From Streptomyces xanthii (lineage in GTDB: Bacteria > Actinomycetota > Actinomycetes > Streptomycetales > Streptomycetaceae): DNA of 64,000 nucleotides. Every line of letters starts with the position of its first letter. The stretch's first letter is position 1. Position numbers and translations under genes: made by a program. The notes beneath the pieces are model-generated. The model did not search any database. It saw only the letters and a program-made list of their open reading frames with translations, and was not told the origin of the DNA. Location: assembly GCF_014621695.1 (NCBI RefSeq), contig NZ_CP061281.1, positions 558,001 through 622,000 on the forward strand. Reading direction: 5' to 3'. Below are positions 51,808 to 60,437 of the stretch, piece by piece.

Positions 51808-52266
51808 TCAGCGGTGCGGGTCGCTGATCTCGCGCAGCGCCTCCAGGGCCTGGCGCAGTTGCCTGGTTCGCGTGGGGCCGAGGTGGGCGGTCCATCGGTC
51901 CTGGACGTCGCGGACGACCGGCAGGCTCAGTGCGACGAGTTCGTGGCCCCGGTCGGTGAGGCTGACGAGGCGGGCACGCGCGTCGCGCGGGTCGGGTGCG
52001 CGTCGGACGTACCCGGCGCGTTCGAGCTGGTCGACGATGGAACCGATGGTCTGCTTGCTGACCTGGGAGGCCTCGGCCAGTTCGGCGAGGCGCGAGCCGT
52101 CCGGGCCGATCCGCTGGAAGACGCGCGCCTGTGTGAGCGAGATGTCGTGCCCGGCCGATTTGAGGGCGTCCATCACCGCGGACTCCATGAAGCGGTACGG
52201 GATGAACATCAGGAGGCCCAGGTTGAGCTCGCCCTCGTCGCTGGCACCGACCTCGTCGTCCGTCAT
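51808..52266 (-). CDS. MarR-family transcriptional regulator
   Basis: The 152-residue protein has the MarR winged helix (LAELAEASQVSKQTIGSIVDQLERAGYVRR, then DPRDARARLVSLTDRG). It is divergent from the gene at 52337, with 70 bp between the start codons. That gap carries a 10-bp inverted repeat and a second palindrome at the probable -10 region. It most likely represses both genes. The ligand is unknown. Confidence 0.92.
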   Translation of the reverse strand: MTDDEVGASDEGELNLGLLMFIPYRFMESAVMDALKSAGHDISLTQARVFQRIGPDGSRLAELAEASQVSKQTIGSIVDQLERAGYVRRAPDPRDARARLVSLTDRGHELVALSLPVVRDVQDRWTAHLGPTRTRQLRQALEALREISDPHR

Positions 52267-52282
52267 GCCGCCATCATTGCAG

Positions 52283-52325
52283 AAGGTCCGAATCTCGTAC
52301 TAAAATAGTCCGAGGTTCGGACCTT
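52283..52325. promoter_or_regulatory. MarR-type operator region
   Basis: AAGGTCCGAA (52283-52292) and TTCGGACCTT (52316-52325) are a perfect 10-bp inverted repeat 23 nt apart. Between them ACTAAAATAGT (52299-52309) is a second palindrome that contains a -10-like TAAAAT. The whole lies between the divergent MarR gene and the gene at 52337. Confidence 0.75.
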
Positions 52326-52336
52326 TGGAGGCTGTC

Positions 52337-52978
52337 ATGGACGACTCGGCCCCGTACTGGTCGGCGGTCCGCGCCACCCGACTGCGGATCGCGGACCTGC
52401 TGGAGGATCTGAGCCCCGCGGAATGGGAGCGGGAATCGCTGTGCCGGGGCTGGCGGGTGCGGGACGTCGCCGGGCACCTGGCCCTGGTCCCCACCATCAC
52501 CACCTGGGACATGCTGGCGGCCGCCCCGCGCGCCCGCTTCGACCCCGACCGGATCAACACGGCGCTGGCCCGCCGGCACGGCCGTCGCGCACCGGCGGAC
52601 CTGGTCGCCACGATCCGGGAACACGCGGGCACACGGCGGACGGCGAAGGTCCTGGACACACGCAACGCGCTGTTCGACGCGATCGTCCACGGCCAGGACA
52701 TCGCCCTCCCGCTCGGCCGGTCCTTTCCCGTGCCCGCCGAGCACAGCCGCGAGGGCCTGCGCCGGGTCTGGGCGATGGGCTGGCCGTTCCACGCCGGGCG
52801 CCGCCTGGCCGGCTTCACGCTGCGGGCCACGGACACCGACTGGGAGACCGGCGACGGGCCTGAGATCGCGGGCCCCGCGCTGGCCCTGCTCCTCCTGTCG
52901 ACCGGCCGCACCGTCTCCCTGCCCGCCTTGCGCGGCGAGGGCGCCGACCGTCTCCGGGCCTCGGATCCGCAGGCTTGA
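52337..52978 (+). CDS. TIGR03083/maleylpyruvate-isomerase-like (DinB fold) protein
   Basis: The 213-residue protein resembles actinobacterial proteins of the mycothiol-dependent maleylpyruvate isomerase/DinB group (LSPAEWERESLCRGWRVRDVAGHLA near residues 27-48, then VHGQDIALPLGR). The histidines in GHL and VHGQD fit the metal site of that fold. The family includes mycothiol-dependent detoxification enzymes, so a role in thiol transfer is possible. TTGGAGG precedes ATG 52337. It is divergent from MarR over a clear operator. Confidence 0.82.
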   Translation: MDDSAPYWSAVRATRLRIADLLEDLSPAEWERESLCRGWRVRDVAGHLALVPTITTWDMLAAAPRARFDPDRINTALARRHGRRAPADLVATIREHAGTRRTAKVLDTRNALFDAIVHGQDIALPLGRSFPVPAEHSREGLRRVWAMGWPFHAGRRLAGFTLRATDTDWETGDGPEIAGPALALLLLSTGRTVSLPALRGEGADRLRASDPQA

Positions 52979-53093
52979 GGACCTCCTCGTACGGCGCGTA
53001 CCACCTCGTCGCCCCGGCCACCGGCAACGGAGGTCCACGAGATCGTCCGCCACGTGCAGGCGCCGTCGGCTCGGGGCCTGCCACGATGAACGC

Positions 53094-53750
53094 ATGAGCG
53101 ATGAACCCCGCCGGAAGCTGCTCGCGGAGAAGACGCCCTTCCCGGACGGCCTGGACGAACGGCTGCGCGCCCAACTCACGTTCCTCGTCGAGGTGGACCG
53201 GCTCAAGACCGTGCTGCGGCAGTCTCCGCTCGCCGCGGCGGACCGCCGGGAGAACGACGCGGAGCATTCGTGGCACCTGGCGATGATGGTCGGCGTCCTC
53301 GCCGAACACTCCGACCGGCCCGTCGACGTGGGACACACCGTCCAGCTCGTCCTGGTGCACGACCTGGTCGAGATCTACGCGGGCGACACCCCGCTGTACG
53401 ACAGTGCCGCCGGGGCCGACCAGGAGGAGCGGGAGGCCGCGGCGGCCGACGAACTCTTCGGTCTGCTCCCGGACGACCAGGCGCGGCGCATGCGGGCCCT
53501 CTGGGACGAGTTCGAGGAACGCCGCACGCCGGAGGCCCGGTTCGCCAAGGCGATGGACCGGCTGCAGCCCTTGCTCCTCAACTGGATGGCCCGCGGCGGC
53601 ACATGGCGCACCCCGGGCGTCACCGCCGACGACGTCCGGGCCCGCAAAGCCGTGATCGGGGACGCCTCCGGTTCGCTGTGGGAGGCCGGGCGGCGCCTCA
53701 TCGACGAGGGCGAGCAGCGCGGATGGGCGCGGACCTCGCCCGGGGAGTGA
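53094..53750 (+). CDS. HD-domain hydrolase (YfbR/HDDC2-like)
   Basis: The 218-residue protein has NDAEHSWHLAMM (first metal histidine near residue 59) and LVLVHDLVEIYAGDTP with the HD pair, followed by an acidic segment. This is the pattern of YfbR/HDDC2 5'-deoxynucleotidases, which release deoxynucleosides from their monophosphates. A nucleotide-salvage role is likely. It ends at a very strong hairpin. Confidence 0.88.
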   Translation: MSDEPRRKLLAEKTPFPDGLDERLRAQLTFLVEVDRLKTVLRQSPLAAADRRENDAEHSWHLAMMVGVLAEHSDRPVDVGHTVQLVLVHDLVEIYAGDTPLYDSAAGADQEEREAAAADELFGLLPDDQARRMRALWDEFEERRTPEARFAKAMDRLQPLLLNWMARGGTWRTPGVTADDVRARKAVIGDASGSLWEAGRRLIDEGEQRGWARTSPGE

Positions 53751-53752
53751 CT

Positions 53753-53795
53753 GCCGCCGGCCGCGCGCGGCCCCACACCGCGCGCGGCCGGCGGC
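53753..53795. terminator. Very strong bidirectional terminator
   Basis: Two perfectly complementary 18-nt arms (53753-53770 and 53778-53795, beginning GCCGCCGGCCGC and ending GGCCGGCGGC) flank a 7-nt loop. It lies between the converging HD-hydrolase and symporter genes. Confidence 0.9.
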
Positions 53796-53798
53796 CGT

Positions 53799-55226
53799 TC
53801 AGTTCGCCTCGGCCGGGACCGGGGCGGCGGACCGGGAGCGCACCACCAGCTGGGCGACGGCCGTGACCGCCACGTTCAGGACGAGGGCGATGAGTCCCGT
53901 GTCGAAGGTGCCGACGTCCACTCCCCCGAAGGTGAGCCAGATCAGGAGGCCGACGCCGGTCAGGATGCCGAGCAGTGCGGGCACGGCGTCCAGGCGGACC
54001 TTCCTGGCCAGGCCCATGACGATCGCCGGGGCGAGCTGGGTGAGGCCGCCGTACGTGAGCAGGAGCAGGTCGGACAGGAGTCCGGGCCGGGTCAGGCCGA
54101 GGACGAGGGCGAGTCCGGCGGCGGCGATCACACAGAGGTGGTTGGTGCGCAGCTGCGCGCGCTCGTTGCCTGCGCTCAGGAGGTTGCGGGACAGCAGGCT
54201 GGAGATGCCCACGACGATGGCGGCGGACGGCACCATGGCGGCCGAGGCGGCGGCGACCGCGACGACACCGACGAGCCACCCGGGCAGGGTCTGGCCGGCG
54301 AGGGTCAGGGCGACCGCGTTGGGCGCCGAGCCCTGCTCGACGAGGAGGACCCCGGCGAAGCCGACGATGACGGGGATGCCGAGGGCGATCTGGTAGAGCG
54401 GCAGCCAGATCGCGTTCTTGCGCAGGGCACGTCCGCTCCCGGCGGCGAGGACCGGCGGCCACAGGTGGGCCATGGTGCCGAGGCCTCCGCCGAGCCCGGA
54501 GATGATGACGGCGGTCACGAAGAAGGTGGCGTCGTAGCCTTCCTGATGGAAGGTCAGGAGGTTCGGGTGGCTGTCCTGCACGGTCTCGAAGAGGCCGCCG
54601 ATGCCGCCGTTCACGGACAGGGCCACGCCGGCGATCAGGACCACGAGCCCGATGATCATCAGGGCGTCCTTGAGGTAGGCGACGCGGGCGATGCCGCGGA
54701 TGCCGGACCACAGGACGAAGGCGACGGTGAGCACGGTGGCGAGCACCATGCTGAGGTTGCCGCCGGTGCGGCTGCCGGTGGCGAGCTGCACGATGAGGCC
54801 GAGGCCGGTGATCTGGAGCTGGAGGTAGGGCAGCAGGAAGACGGCACCGACGACGGCGACGACCTTGCCGAGCAGGGGGCTGCGGAAGCGGTCGGTGAAG
54901 AAGTCGGCCTGCGTCAGATAGCCGCCCTTGCGGCCCAGTTCCCGCATGCGCGGCGCGGTGAAGTACTGGAGGACGAAGTTGATCGCGAGATAGCAGAGGG
55001 CGAAGGCCGCGGCGACGCCGCCGCCGAAGGCGATGCCCGCGAGGCCGAGGAAGCTGAAGGTGGTGAAGGACTCGCCCGCCTGGAGGAACCAGGTGGTGAA
55101 GGTGGAGAACTTGCGCTTCCCCACGGTCCATTCGCCGAACTCCCCGCGGCCGGGGCGGCGTCCGGTCATGCCGACGACCGCGATGGTGACGATGCCGACG
55201 AGGGTGATGGCCATGGTGGTGTTCAC
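53799..55226 (-). CDS. Sodium:solute symporter (SSS family)
   Basis: The 475-residue protein is highly hydrophobic, with about 12-13 helices. It has the SSS features FGEWTVGKRKFSTFTTWFLQAGESFTTFSFLG near the N terminus and APRMRELGRKGGYLTQADFFTDRF. Members take up amino acids, amides, acids or sugars with sodium. It starts at GTG 55226, overlapping the DUF3311 stop. The gene order DUF3311-symporter after an amidase suggests an amide or the acid released by it as substrate. Confidence 0.92.
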   Translation of the reverse strand: MNTTMAITLVGIVTIAVVGMTGRRPGRGEFGEWTVGKRKFSTFTTWFLQAGESFTTFSFLGLAGIAFGGGVAAAFALCYLAINFVLQYFTAPRMRELGRKGGYLTQADFFTDRFRSPLLGKVVAVVGAVFLLPYLQLQITGLGLIVQLATGSRTGGNLSMVLATVLTVAFVLWSGIRGIARVAYLKDALMIIGLVVLIAGVALSVNGGIGGLFETVQDSHPNLLTFHQEGYDATFFVTAVIISGLGGGLGTMAHLWPPVLAAGSGRALRKNAIWLPLYQIALGIPVIVGFAGVLLVEQGSAPNAVALTLAGQTLPGWLVGVVAVAAASAAMVPSAAIVVGISSLLSRNLLSAGNERAQLRTNHLCVIAAAGLALVLGLTRPGLLSDLLLLTYGGLTQLAPAIVMGLARKVRLDAVPALLGILTGVGLLIWLTFGGVDVGTFDTGLIALVLNVAVTAVAQLVVRSRSAAPVPAEAN

Positions 55227-55486
55227 GCGACGGCCTCCTCATAACTGTCGTGCGCGGCGCGTCCGTTCGCGTCGGCGGGGTCGGCGTCCTCGTCGTCGTC
55301 CGTGTGCCGGGCGAAGTGTTCGACGAGCGCGAGGGACGCGGTGGTGCCGGCCGTCCAGAACAGGCACCAGGCGAGGACGGAGGGGATGCCCAGCCAGAGG
55401 TGCGGGCCGTTGACGAAGGGCAGGAAGGGGGTGCTGAGGAAAGCCACCACGGGCACCAGGGCCCAGAGCACGTGCGGTTTTCTCAT
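55223..55486 (-). CDS. DUF3311 small membrane subunit of the symporter
   Basis: The 87-residue protein has two membrane helices (about residues 6-23 and 35-58) separated by a short loop and ending in an acidic tail. DUF3311 proteins are typically encoded directly upstream of SSS symporters and are thought to be accessory subunits. The stop overlaps the symporter start by 4 bp. The amidase gene is just upstream. Confidence 0.88.
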   Translation of the reverse strand: MRKPHVLWALVPVVAFLSTPFLPFVNGPHLWLGIPSVLAWCLFWTAGTTASLALVEHFARHTDDDEDADPADANGRAAHDSYEEAVA

Positions 55487-55501
55487 CGGGGCTCCATACG
55501 G

Positions 55502-56968
55502 CTACGGGAGGGAGGGGCGACGGCGTCCGTGCCCGGTGGCCGCCTCGTAGGCGGCGCCGGTCTCGAGCACGGTCCTCTCGGCGCGGGGCGGACCCACGAT
55601 CTGGAGGCCGACGGGAAGCCCGGCCTGGGTGAAGCCGGCGGGGACGGAGAGGGCGGGTGAGCCCAGGACGGTGACGAAGTACGCGGAGCGCATCCAGTCG
55701 AGGTAGGTGCGCTGCGGCTCTCCGTCGATGTCGGTGGGGTATTCCGACTCGACGGCGAACGGGGTGACCTGGCTGACCGGGGCGATCAGCACGTCGTACC
55801 GCTGGAAGAAGGCGGTGGCGGCGAGGTGGATGCGGGCGTGCCCGTTGCGGGCGCGGATCAGGTCGGCGCCGGTCAGGCGCCGGCCTTCCTCGATGTTCCA
55901 GACCAGGCTGGCCTTGAGGGAGTCGCGGTCGCTGTCGAGCAGCGCGCCGAGCCCGTGGTGGAACTCCTGGGCGCGCAGGGTGCGGAACACGTCCTCGGCG
56001 CCGTCCAGGTCGGGGCAGTCCTCGATGATGTCGCAGCCGAGGTCCTCGAAGACCCGCACCTGGCGTCCGACGACCTCGCGGACGTCGCGGTCGACGGGGA
56101 CCCGGCCGCCGAGATCGGGGGCGTACGCGACGCGCAGGCCGGTGAGGTCGCGGTCGAGCGGGGCCCGGAAGCCGGCGCCCGGTTCCTCGAGGGAGATCGG
56201 GACGCGGGGGTCGGGGCCGGCCATGACGGACAGCAGGAGCGCGGTGTCGGCGACGGTGCGGCCCATGGGTCCGGCGACGCCCATGGTGTCCCAGAGGTTG
56301 CCGGTGGGGTGCGAGGGGACTCGGCCGGGGGTGGGGCGCAGGCCGACGACGTTGCAGAAGGAGGCCGGGTTGCGCAGCGAGCCGCCCATGTCGCTGCCGT
56401 CGGCGAGCGGCTGGAACCCGGCGGCGAGCGCGGCCGCGGCGCCGCCGCTGCTGCCGCCGGCGGAGCGCGTCAGGTCGTACGGGTTGCGGGTCGCGCCGAA
56501 GACGGGGTTGAAGGTGTGCGAACCGGCCGCGAACTCGGGGACGTTCGTCTTGCCGATGCGGATGGCGCCCGCGTCCTGGATGCGCCGGACGAGCAGCTCG
56601 TCCTCGAGCGGGACATGGTCGGCGAAGAGGGGCGAGCCGTGCGTGGTGCGCATGCCGCGGGTGCTGTGGGTGTCCTTGAAGGCGATGGGCAGACCGTGCA
56701 GCGGGCCCAGCTCCTCGCCGCGGGCCTGTCGTTCGTCGGCCGCGGCCGCGGCGGCCAGCGCGCCCTCCGCGTCGAGGGTGACGATCGCGTTGACCGCCGG
56801 GTTGTGGCGCTCGATGCGGTCGAGGTGCGCCTGGACGACCTCGCGGGCCGACAGTTCGCCGCGCCGGACCCGGGCCGCGAGGTCGACGGCGTCTAGTGCG
56901 CAGATCTCCTCGCCGGGGGAATCGGACACGGGCGAGCTGGGGGCGACAGGGCCGGGGGATACGGGCAT
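55502..56968 (-). CDS. Amidase (amidase-signature family)
   Basis: The 488-residue protein has the amidase-signature triad: Lys98 in IAFKDTHSTRG, the cis-serine in RSAGGSSGG (173-174) and the nucleophile Ser197 in DMGGSLRNPAS. It hydrolyses an amide to acid and ammonia. ATG 56968 is chosen because AAGGA lies six bases upstream. An in-frame upstream extension is rejected. It heads a unit with the DUF3311 and symporter genes. The substrate is unknown. Confidence 0.92.
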   Translation of the reverse strand: MPVSPGPVAPSSPVSDSPGEEICALDAVDLAARVRRGELSAREVVQAHLDRIERHNPAVNAIVTLDAEGALAAAAAADERQARGEELGPLHGLPIAFKDTHSTRGMRTTHGSPLFADHVPLEDELLVRRIQDAGAIRIGKTNVPEFAAGSHTFNPVFGATRNPYDLTRSAGGSSGGAAAALAAGFQPLADGSDMGGSLRNPASFCNVVGLRPTPGRVPSHPTGNLWDTMGVAGPMGRTVADTALLLSVMAGPDPRVPISLEEPGAGFRAPLDRDLTGLRVAYAPDLGGRVPVDRDVREVVGRQVRVFEDLGCDIIEDCPDLDGAEDVFRTLRAQEFHHGLGALLDSDRDSLKASLVWNIEEGRRLTGADLIRARNGHARIHLAATAFFQRYDVLIAPVSQVTPFAVESEYPTDIDGEPQRTYLDWMRSAYFVTVLGSPALSVPAGFTQAGLPVGLQIVGPPRAERTVLETGAAYEAATGHGRRRPSLP

Positions 56969-57071
56969 GGCATTCCTTGGGCAGCAGGCACGAGGAGCGT
57001 CGTCGCCGCGGTGGCCGGACGGGGCCGCGGGCACGAAGCGTGTGGTGCACCACACTGGAGCCGATGACCGT

Positions 57072-57138
57072 TTCAGTCAATGGTTGATGACTGATGAATT
57101 TTTAAGACGCCACGCATTCACGACTGACGTTTTCAGTC
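57072..57138. promoter_or_regulatory. Repeated TCAGTCA/TGACTGA motifs upstream of the amidase unit
   Basis: TTCAGTCA (57072-57079) faces TGACTGA (57088-57094), and a second pair, GACTGA (57122-57127) and TCAGTC (57133-57138), lies 28 bp further. The four copies occupy the gap between the regulator gene and the amidase start. The last overlaps the regulator's stop codon. They are the best candidate operator for the Lrp/AsnC-type protein. Confidence 0.65.
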
Positions 57139-58200
57139 ACCGCGCCCGTCTTGGTGATCGACCCCGGGGAACTCGACACCACTGCGCTTGAACGACTCCA
57201 CGACCAGATGGGACTGCACGGACTCCACGTGCCGCACCCACGGGGACTCGGTCAGGAACGCGTGCAGCGCGGTCTTCGACGGCTGCGTCACGTCGACCAG
57301 CAGCTGGTGCTCGCCCATCACGACGGCCGCGTACCGCACGAGCGGCGACGCGACGAGCAGCTCGCCGACCTTCTCGACCTCGTCCGGCCTGACCTTGATC
57401 CACAGCAGGGCCTCGACCGGCAGGCCGAGCAGCGCGGGCTCGACGGCGGCCCGGATGCTGACGACGCCCTCCCGCGTCAGCACCTCCACGCGCCGCCGCG
57501 CCGTGGCCACGGACACGCCCGCGACGGCGGCCAGGTCCTCGTACGTGCTGCGACCGTCCTCGGCGAGCGCCCCCAGGATCGCCAGCTCCTCGGGCCCGAT
57601 CTCGATGCTTGGCGGCACCGGCTGCCCCACGTCCCTGGGCTGTCCGCCGAGCGCCTCCACCTCGTCCGCGTCCAGGATCCCCGGCGACCACTCGTGCACC
57701 GTGCGGAAATACCGCAGCACCGGGGACACGCTCTGCGAGACCAGCCCCGGCAGCTCCGGGACCTCGTCCAGCATCAGCGGCGCCAACCGGCCCGGCGGAC
57801 ACTGCAGTTCGGCCACGCAGTCGACCGGCCCGGCCAGCGCGTACGAGAAGATGCAGTCCGGACGCCGGGCGGCCGCCACCGCGGCGTCCCGCACCGTGCC
57901 CGGCCGGCACGTCATCCGCAGGATCACCGTCTCGCCCCGCATGACGAGCCCCCGCACGGCGACGTCCCCGCTCTCCAGCAGCCGCAGCCCGCGCCGCGCC
58001 ACCTTCCGCTCGGGCTCCCCCAGCGCCGCCGCGATCCGCCGCCACGAGGCCCGCCCGTCGATCTGCAACGCGGCGACGATCCGCCGGTCCAGCCCCTCCA
58101 GCGGCCCGCCGGACCCACCGTCCGGCACGGCGGGATGGGTGGAGGGGCGCGCGGGCGAGGCGGCGGGGGCGGTCCTGGTGGCCGGTACGGGGTGCGTCAC
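57133..58200 (-). CDS. Lrp/AsnC-family regulator with two tandem modules
   Basis: The 355-residue protein (from GTG 58200; ATG 58233 would overlap the upstream gene) has two AsnC units. One has LDRRIVAALQIDGRASWRRIAAALG and a following sensor segment. The second has LAILGALAEDGRSTYEDLAAVAGVSVATARRRVEVL and LWIKVRPDEVEKVGELL. Ordinary Lrp proteins have one unit of about 150 residues. Position directly upstream of the amidase unit suggests that it controls uptake and hydrolysis of an amino-acid-like amide. Confidence 0.9.
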   Translation of the reverse strand: MTHPVPATRTAPAASPARPSTHPAVPDGGSGGPLEGLDRRIVAALQIDGRASWRRIAAALGEPERKVARRGLRLLESGDVAVRGLVMRGETVILRMTCRPGTVRDAAVAAARRPDCIFSYALAGPVDCVAELQCPPGRLAPLMLDEVPELPGLVSQSVSPVLRYFRTVHEWSPGILDADEVEALGGQPRDVGQPVPPSIEIGPEELAILGALAEDGRSTYEDLAAVAGVSVATARRRVEVLTREGVVSIRAAVEPALLGLPVEALLWIKVRPDEVEKVGELLVASPLVRYAAVVMGEHQLLVDVTQPSKTALHAFLTESPWVRHVESVQSHLVVESFKRSGVEFPGVDHQDGRGD

Positions 58201-58210
58201 GGGAACGACC

Positions 58211-59107
58211 CTAGCGACCTGGTACGGATCCATGGTCCGGTGCCAGGACCAGATCGAAGGCCATGCTCGTCCAGGCGCCCCGGCGTCGTGATCCGTCCGG
58301 TGCCGTGCCGTCGTCGTGGTGGGCGGCCTCGACGACGAGGCTGTCCCTGACGCCGAACACGGCGTCCCGGGCCAGATGGGGGTCGCCGGCCACGAACAGG
58401 TGGGTGACCAGGGTGCGGAAGCCGGGGGCGGCGGCCTTGAAGTGCAGGTGGGCCGGGCGCATGGGGCCGCGGCCGCAGGCGGTCAGGAGGTCGCCGGCCG
58501 GGCCGTCGTGCGGGATCGGGTAGGGCGTCGGCAGCACGGTCCAGAACCGGTAGCCGCCGTCCGCGTCCGTGCGCAGCCGCCCGCGCCCCGCACAGCGCTC
58601 GCCGGGGTACTGGACGTCGTACAGGCCGTCCTCGTCGGCGCCCCAGACGTCCAGCAGCGCTCCGCCGACCGGGCTGCCGTCCGTGGAGCGGACCCGGCCC
58701 GACACATGGCACGGGGTGCCGGGAGCTCCCTGGGCGAGGTCGCCTCCGAGGGGGATCTCGGGGGCGCCGTCGACGAAGAACGGTCCGAGCACCGTCGCCT
58801 CGGTCGCTCCCGGGGCGTCCGGCGCGTCGAGGGCGGCGGTCAGCGTGGACAGGCCGAGGACGTCGGACAGGAGGACGAACTCCTGACGGCGGTCGTCGGT
58901 GAGGTGGCCGGCGCGGGTGAGGAAGTCGATCCCCGCCTCCCACTCCCCCTCGGTGAGCCGGACCTCGCGGGCGAAGGCGTGCAGGTGCCCGATCAGGCTC
59001 CGCACGATCGCGCGCAGCCGTGGGTCGGCGGTGGCGCTGAAGGCCGCGAGGACCTCGTCGGTGATCGCCTGCTCCCGTTCGGCCGCGTTCTCGTGCGCGC
59101 TGTTCAT
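58211..59107 (-). CDS. Hydroxyquinol 1,2-dioxygenase (intradiol)
   Basis: The 298-residue protein has the intradiol iron ligands Tyr163 (LYDVQYP), Tyr196 (PTPYPIP), His220 and His222 (AHLHF). Those of the Nocardioides simplex hydroxyquinol enzyme are Tyr164, Tyr197, His221 and His223, a uniform offset of one. It cleaves hydroxyquinol (benzene-1,2,4-triol) to maleylacetate. Its start overlaps the stop of the maleylacetate reductase gene by 4 bp, so both are made together. Confidence 0.93.
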   Translation of the reverse strand: MNSAHENAAEREQAITDEVLAAFSATADPRLRAIVRSLIGHLHAFAREVRLTEGEWEAGIDFLTRAGHLTDDRRQEFVLLSDVLGLSTLTAALDAPDAPGATEATVLGPFFVDGAPEIPLGGDLAQGAPGTPCHVSGRVRSTDGSPVGGALLDVWGADEDGLYDVQYPGERCAGRGRLRTDADGGYRFWTVLPTPYPIPHDGPAGDLLTACGRGPMRPAHLHFKAAAPGFRTLVTHLFVAGDPHLARDAVFGVRDSLVVEAAHHDDGTAPDGSRRRGAWTSMAFDLVLAPDHGSVPGR

Positions 59108-60177
59108 GCGTCGGTCCCCCTCGACGGTGCCGTTCCTGTCCATGCCGCGTGCAGGAGCCCGGCGAGGTTCTCCGCCGTGACCGTGCGCGGGTTGTCGGCG
59201 GGGGCGAGGGCGAGGATGTCGCCGAGGACGGTGTCCAGATCGCCTTCCGCGAGGCCGAGTTCGCGCAGTCCCGCGGGCACGCCGAGTTCCGTGGCGAGGT
59301 CGTGGAGTCCGGCCGCCGGGTCGGTCCTGCCGAGCGCGGCGGCGACGCGGGCCACGGCTTCGGGGGCGTCCGCGGCGTTGAAGGCCACCACGTGCGGGAG
59401 CACGATCGCGTGGGTCTGCGCGTGCGGCAGGTCGAAGGCGCCGCCGAGGACATGGCAGATCTTGTGGTGGAGGCCGGATCCGGCGCCGGCGAAGGCCGAC
59501 CCGGCGAGGTAGGCGCCCAGCAGCAGGGACGTACGGGCGTCAGCGCCGGCGAGGTCGGCGGCGAGCCCGGGCAGTCCGGCCGCGAGGTGCCGGATGCCGT
59601 CCTCGGCGACGGCGCCGGACACCGGGTTGCGCCCGGGGGCCCAGAACGCCTCGACGCAGTGGGCCATGGCGTTGAGGCCGCTGGCCGCCGACAGCGCGGC
59701 CGGCAGGCCGAGGGTGAGCTCGGGGTCGTAGACGACGGTCCGGGGCAGCACGCGGCGGTCCGTGCCGGTGGTCTTGCGGGTGCCCTGGGTGAGGCCCCAC
59801 ACCGGGGTGACCTCGGAGCCCGCGTAGGTGGTGGGAACGGCCACGATCGGCAGCCCTGTGGTCAGGGCGACGGCCTTGGCGGTGCCCGTCGTGGATCCGC
59901 CGCCCACGCACAGCACCAGATCGGCGCCGGCGGCCGCCGAGCGGGCCCGCTCGGCGGTCTCGACGGGGACGTGCGGGCGGACCTCGGTGAACGCGGCCAT
60001 GACCCGGTCGGCGAAGGGGGCGCACAGGTCACGCGCCGGTCCGGTCGCGGAACCTCCGGCGACGAGCAGGATCCGGCGCGCGCCGAAGGCGTCGACCTCG
60101 TCTCCCAGGCTCCGGCGGGCGGCGCCCGGGCCGAACACGATCCGCCCGGGCAGGGCGTCGTAGGTGAACGTGTGCAT
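59104..60177 (-). CDS. Maleylacetate reductase
   Basis: The 357-residue protein is an iron-containing alcohol dehydrogenase fold: GRIVFGPGAARRSLGDEV, then CVGGGSTTGTAKAVAL and HHKICHVLGGAFDLPHAQTHA. It reduces maleylacetate to 3-oxoadipate. AGGAGG stands just before ATG 60177. It is the first gene of a two-gene unit with the hydroxyquinol dioxygenase. No monooxygenase that would make hydroxyquinol is in the window. Confidence 0.93.
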   Translation of the reverse strand: MHTFTYDALPGRIVFGPGAARRSLGDEVDAFGARRILLVAGGSATGPARDLCAPFADRVMAAFTEVRPHVPVETAERARSAAAGADLVLCVGGGSTTGTAKAVALTTGLPIVAVPTTYAGSEVTPVWGLTQGTRKTTGTDRRVLPRTVVYDPELTLGLPAALSAASGLNAMAHCVEAFWAPGRNPVSGAVAEDGIRHLAAGLPGLAADLAGADARTSLLLGAYLAGSAFAGAGSGLHHKICHVLGGAFDLPHAQTHAIVLPHVVAFNAADAPEAVARVAAALGRTDPAAGLHDLATELGVPAGLRELGLAEGDLDTVLGDILALAPADNPRTVTAENLAGLLHAAWTGTAPSRGTDA

Positions 60178-60437
60178 CACGCCTCCTGGGCACGGCGATG
60201 GACCTGCGGGCGGCCGGCGCCGCGGGGGGCACCGCCGCCCTCCCATACTCTCCACCGTCCCGCCCGCGCCGCCCCACGACGCGCGCGGCCCCGACAACTC
60301 GTCGCGCCCTGTGGGGGATTGCACGACGCCCTGTCCGTTGTGACCCGGCTCACCACACCGCCACACTGACGCATCCGCAAGCGCACCACGTTCTCACCTA
60401 CGGATTTCGCAGTGGCAGCCCCCAGAGAGGGATGAAA

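Noticed and set aside
53863..55244. Plus-strand frames opposite the symporter gene
   Set aside because: They are Asp/Gly/Glu-rich shadow frames of a hydrophobic protein.
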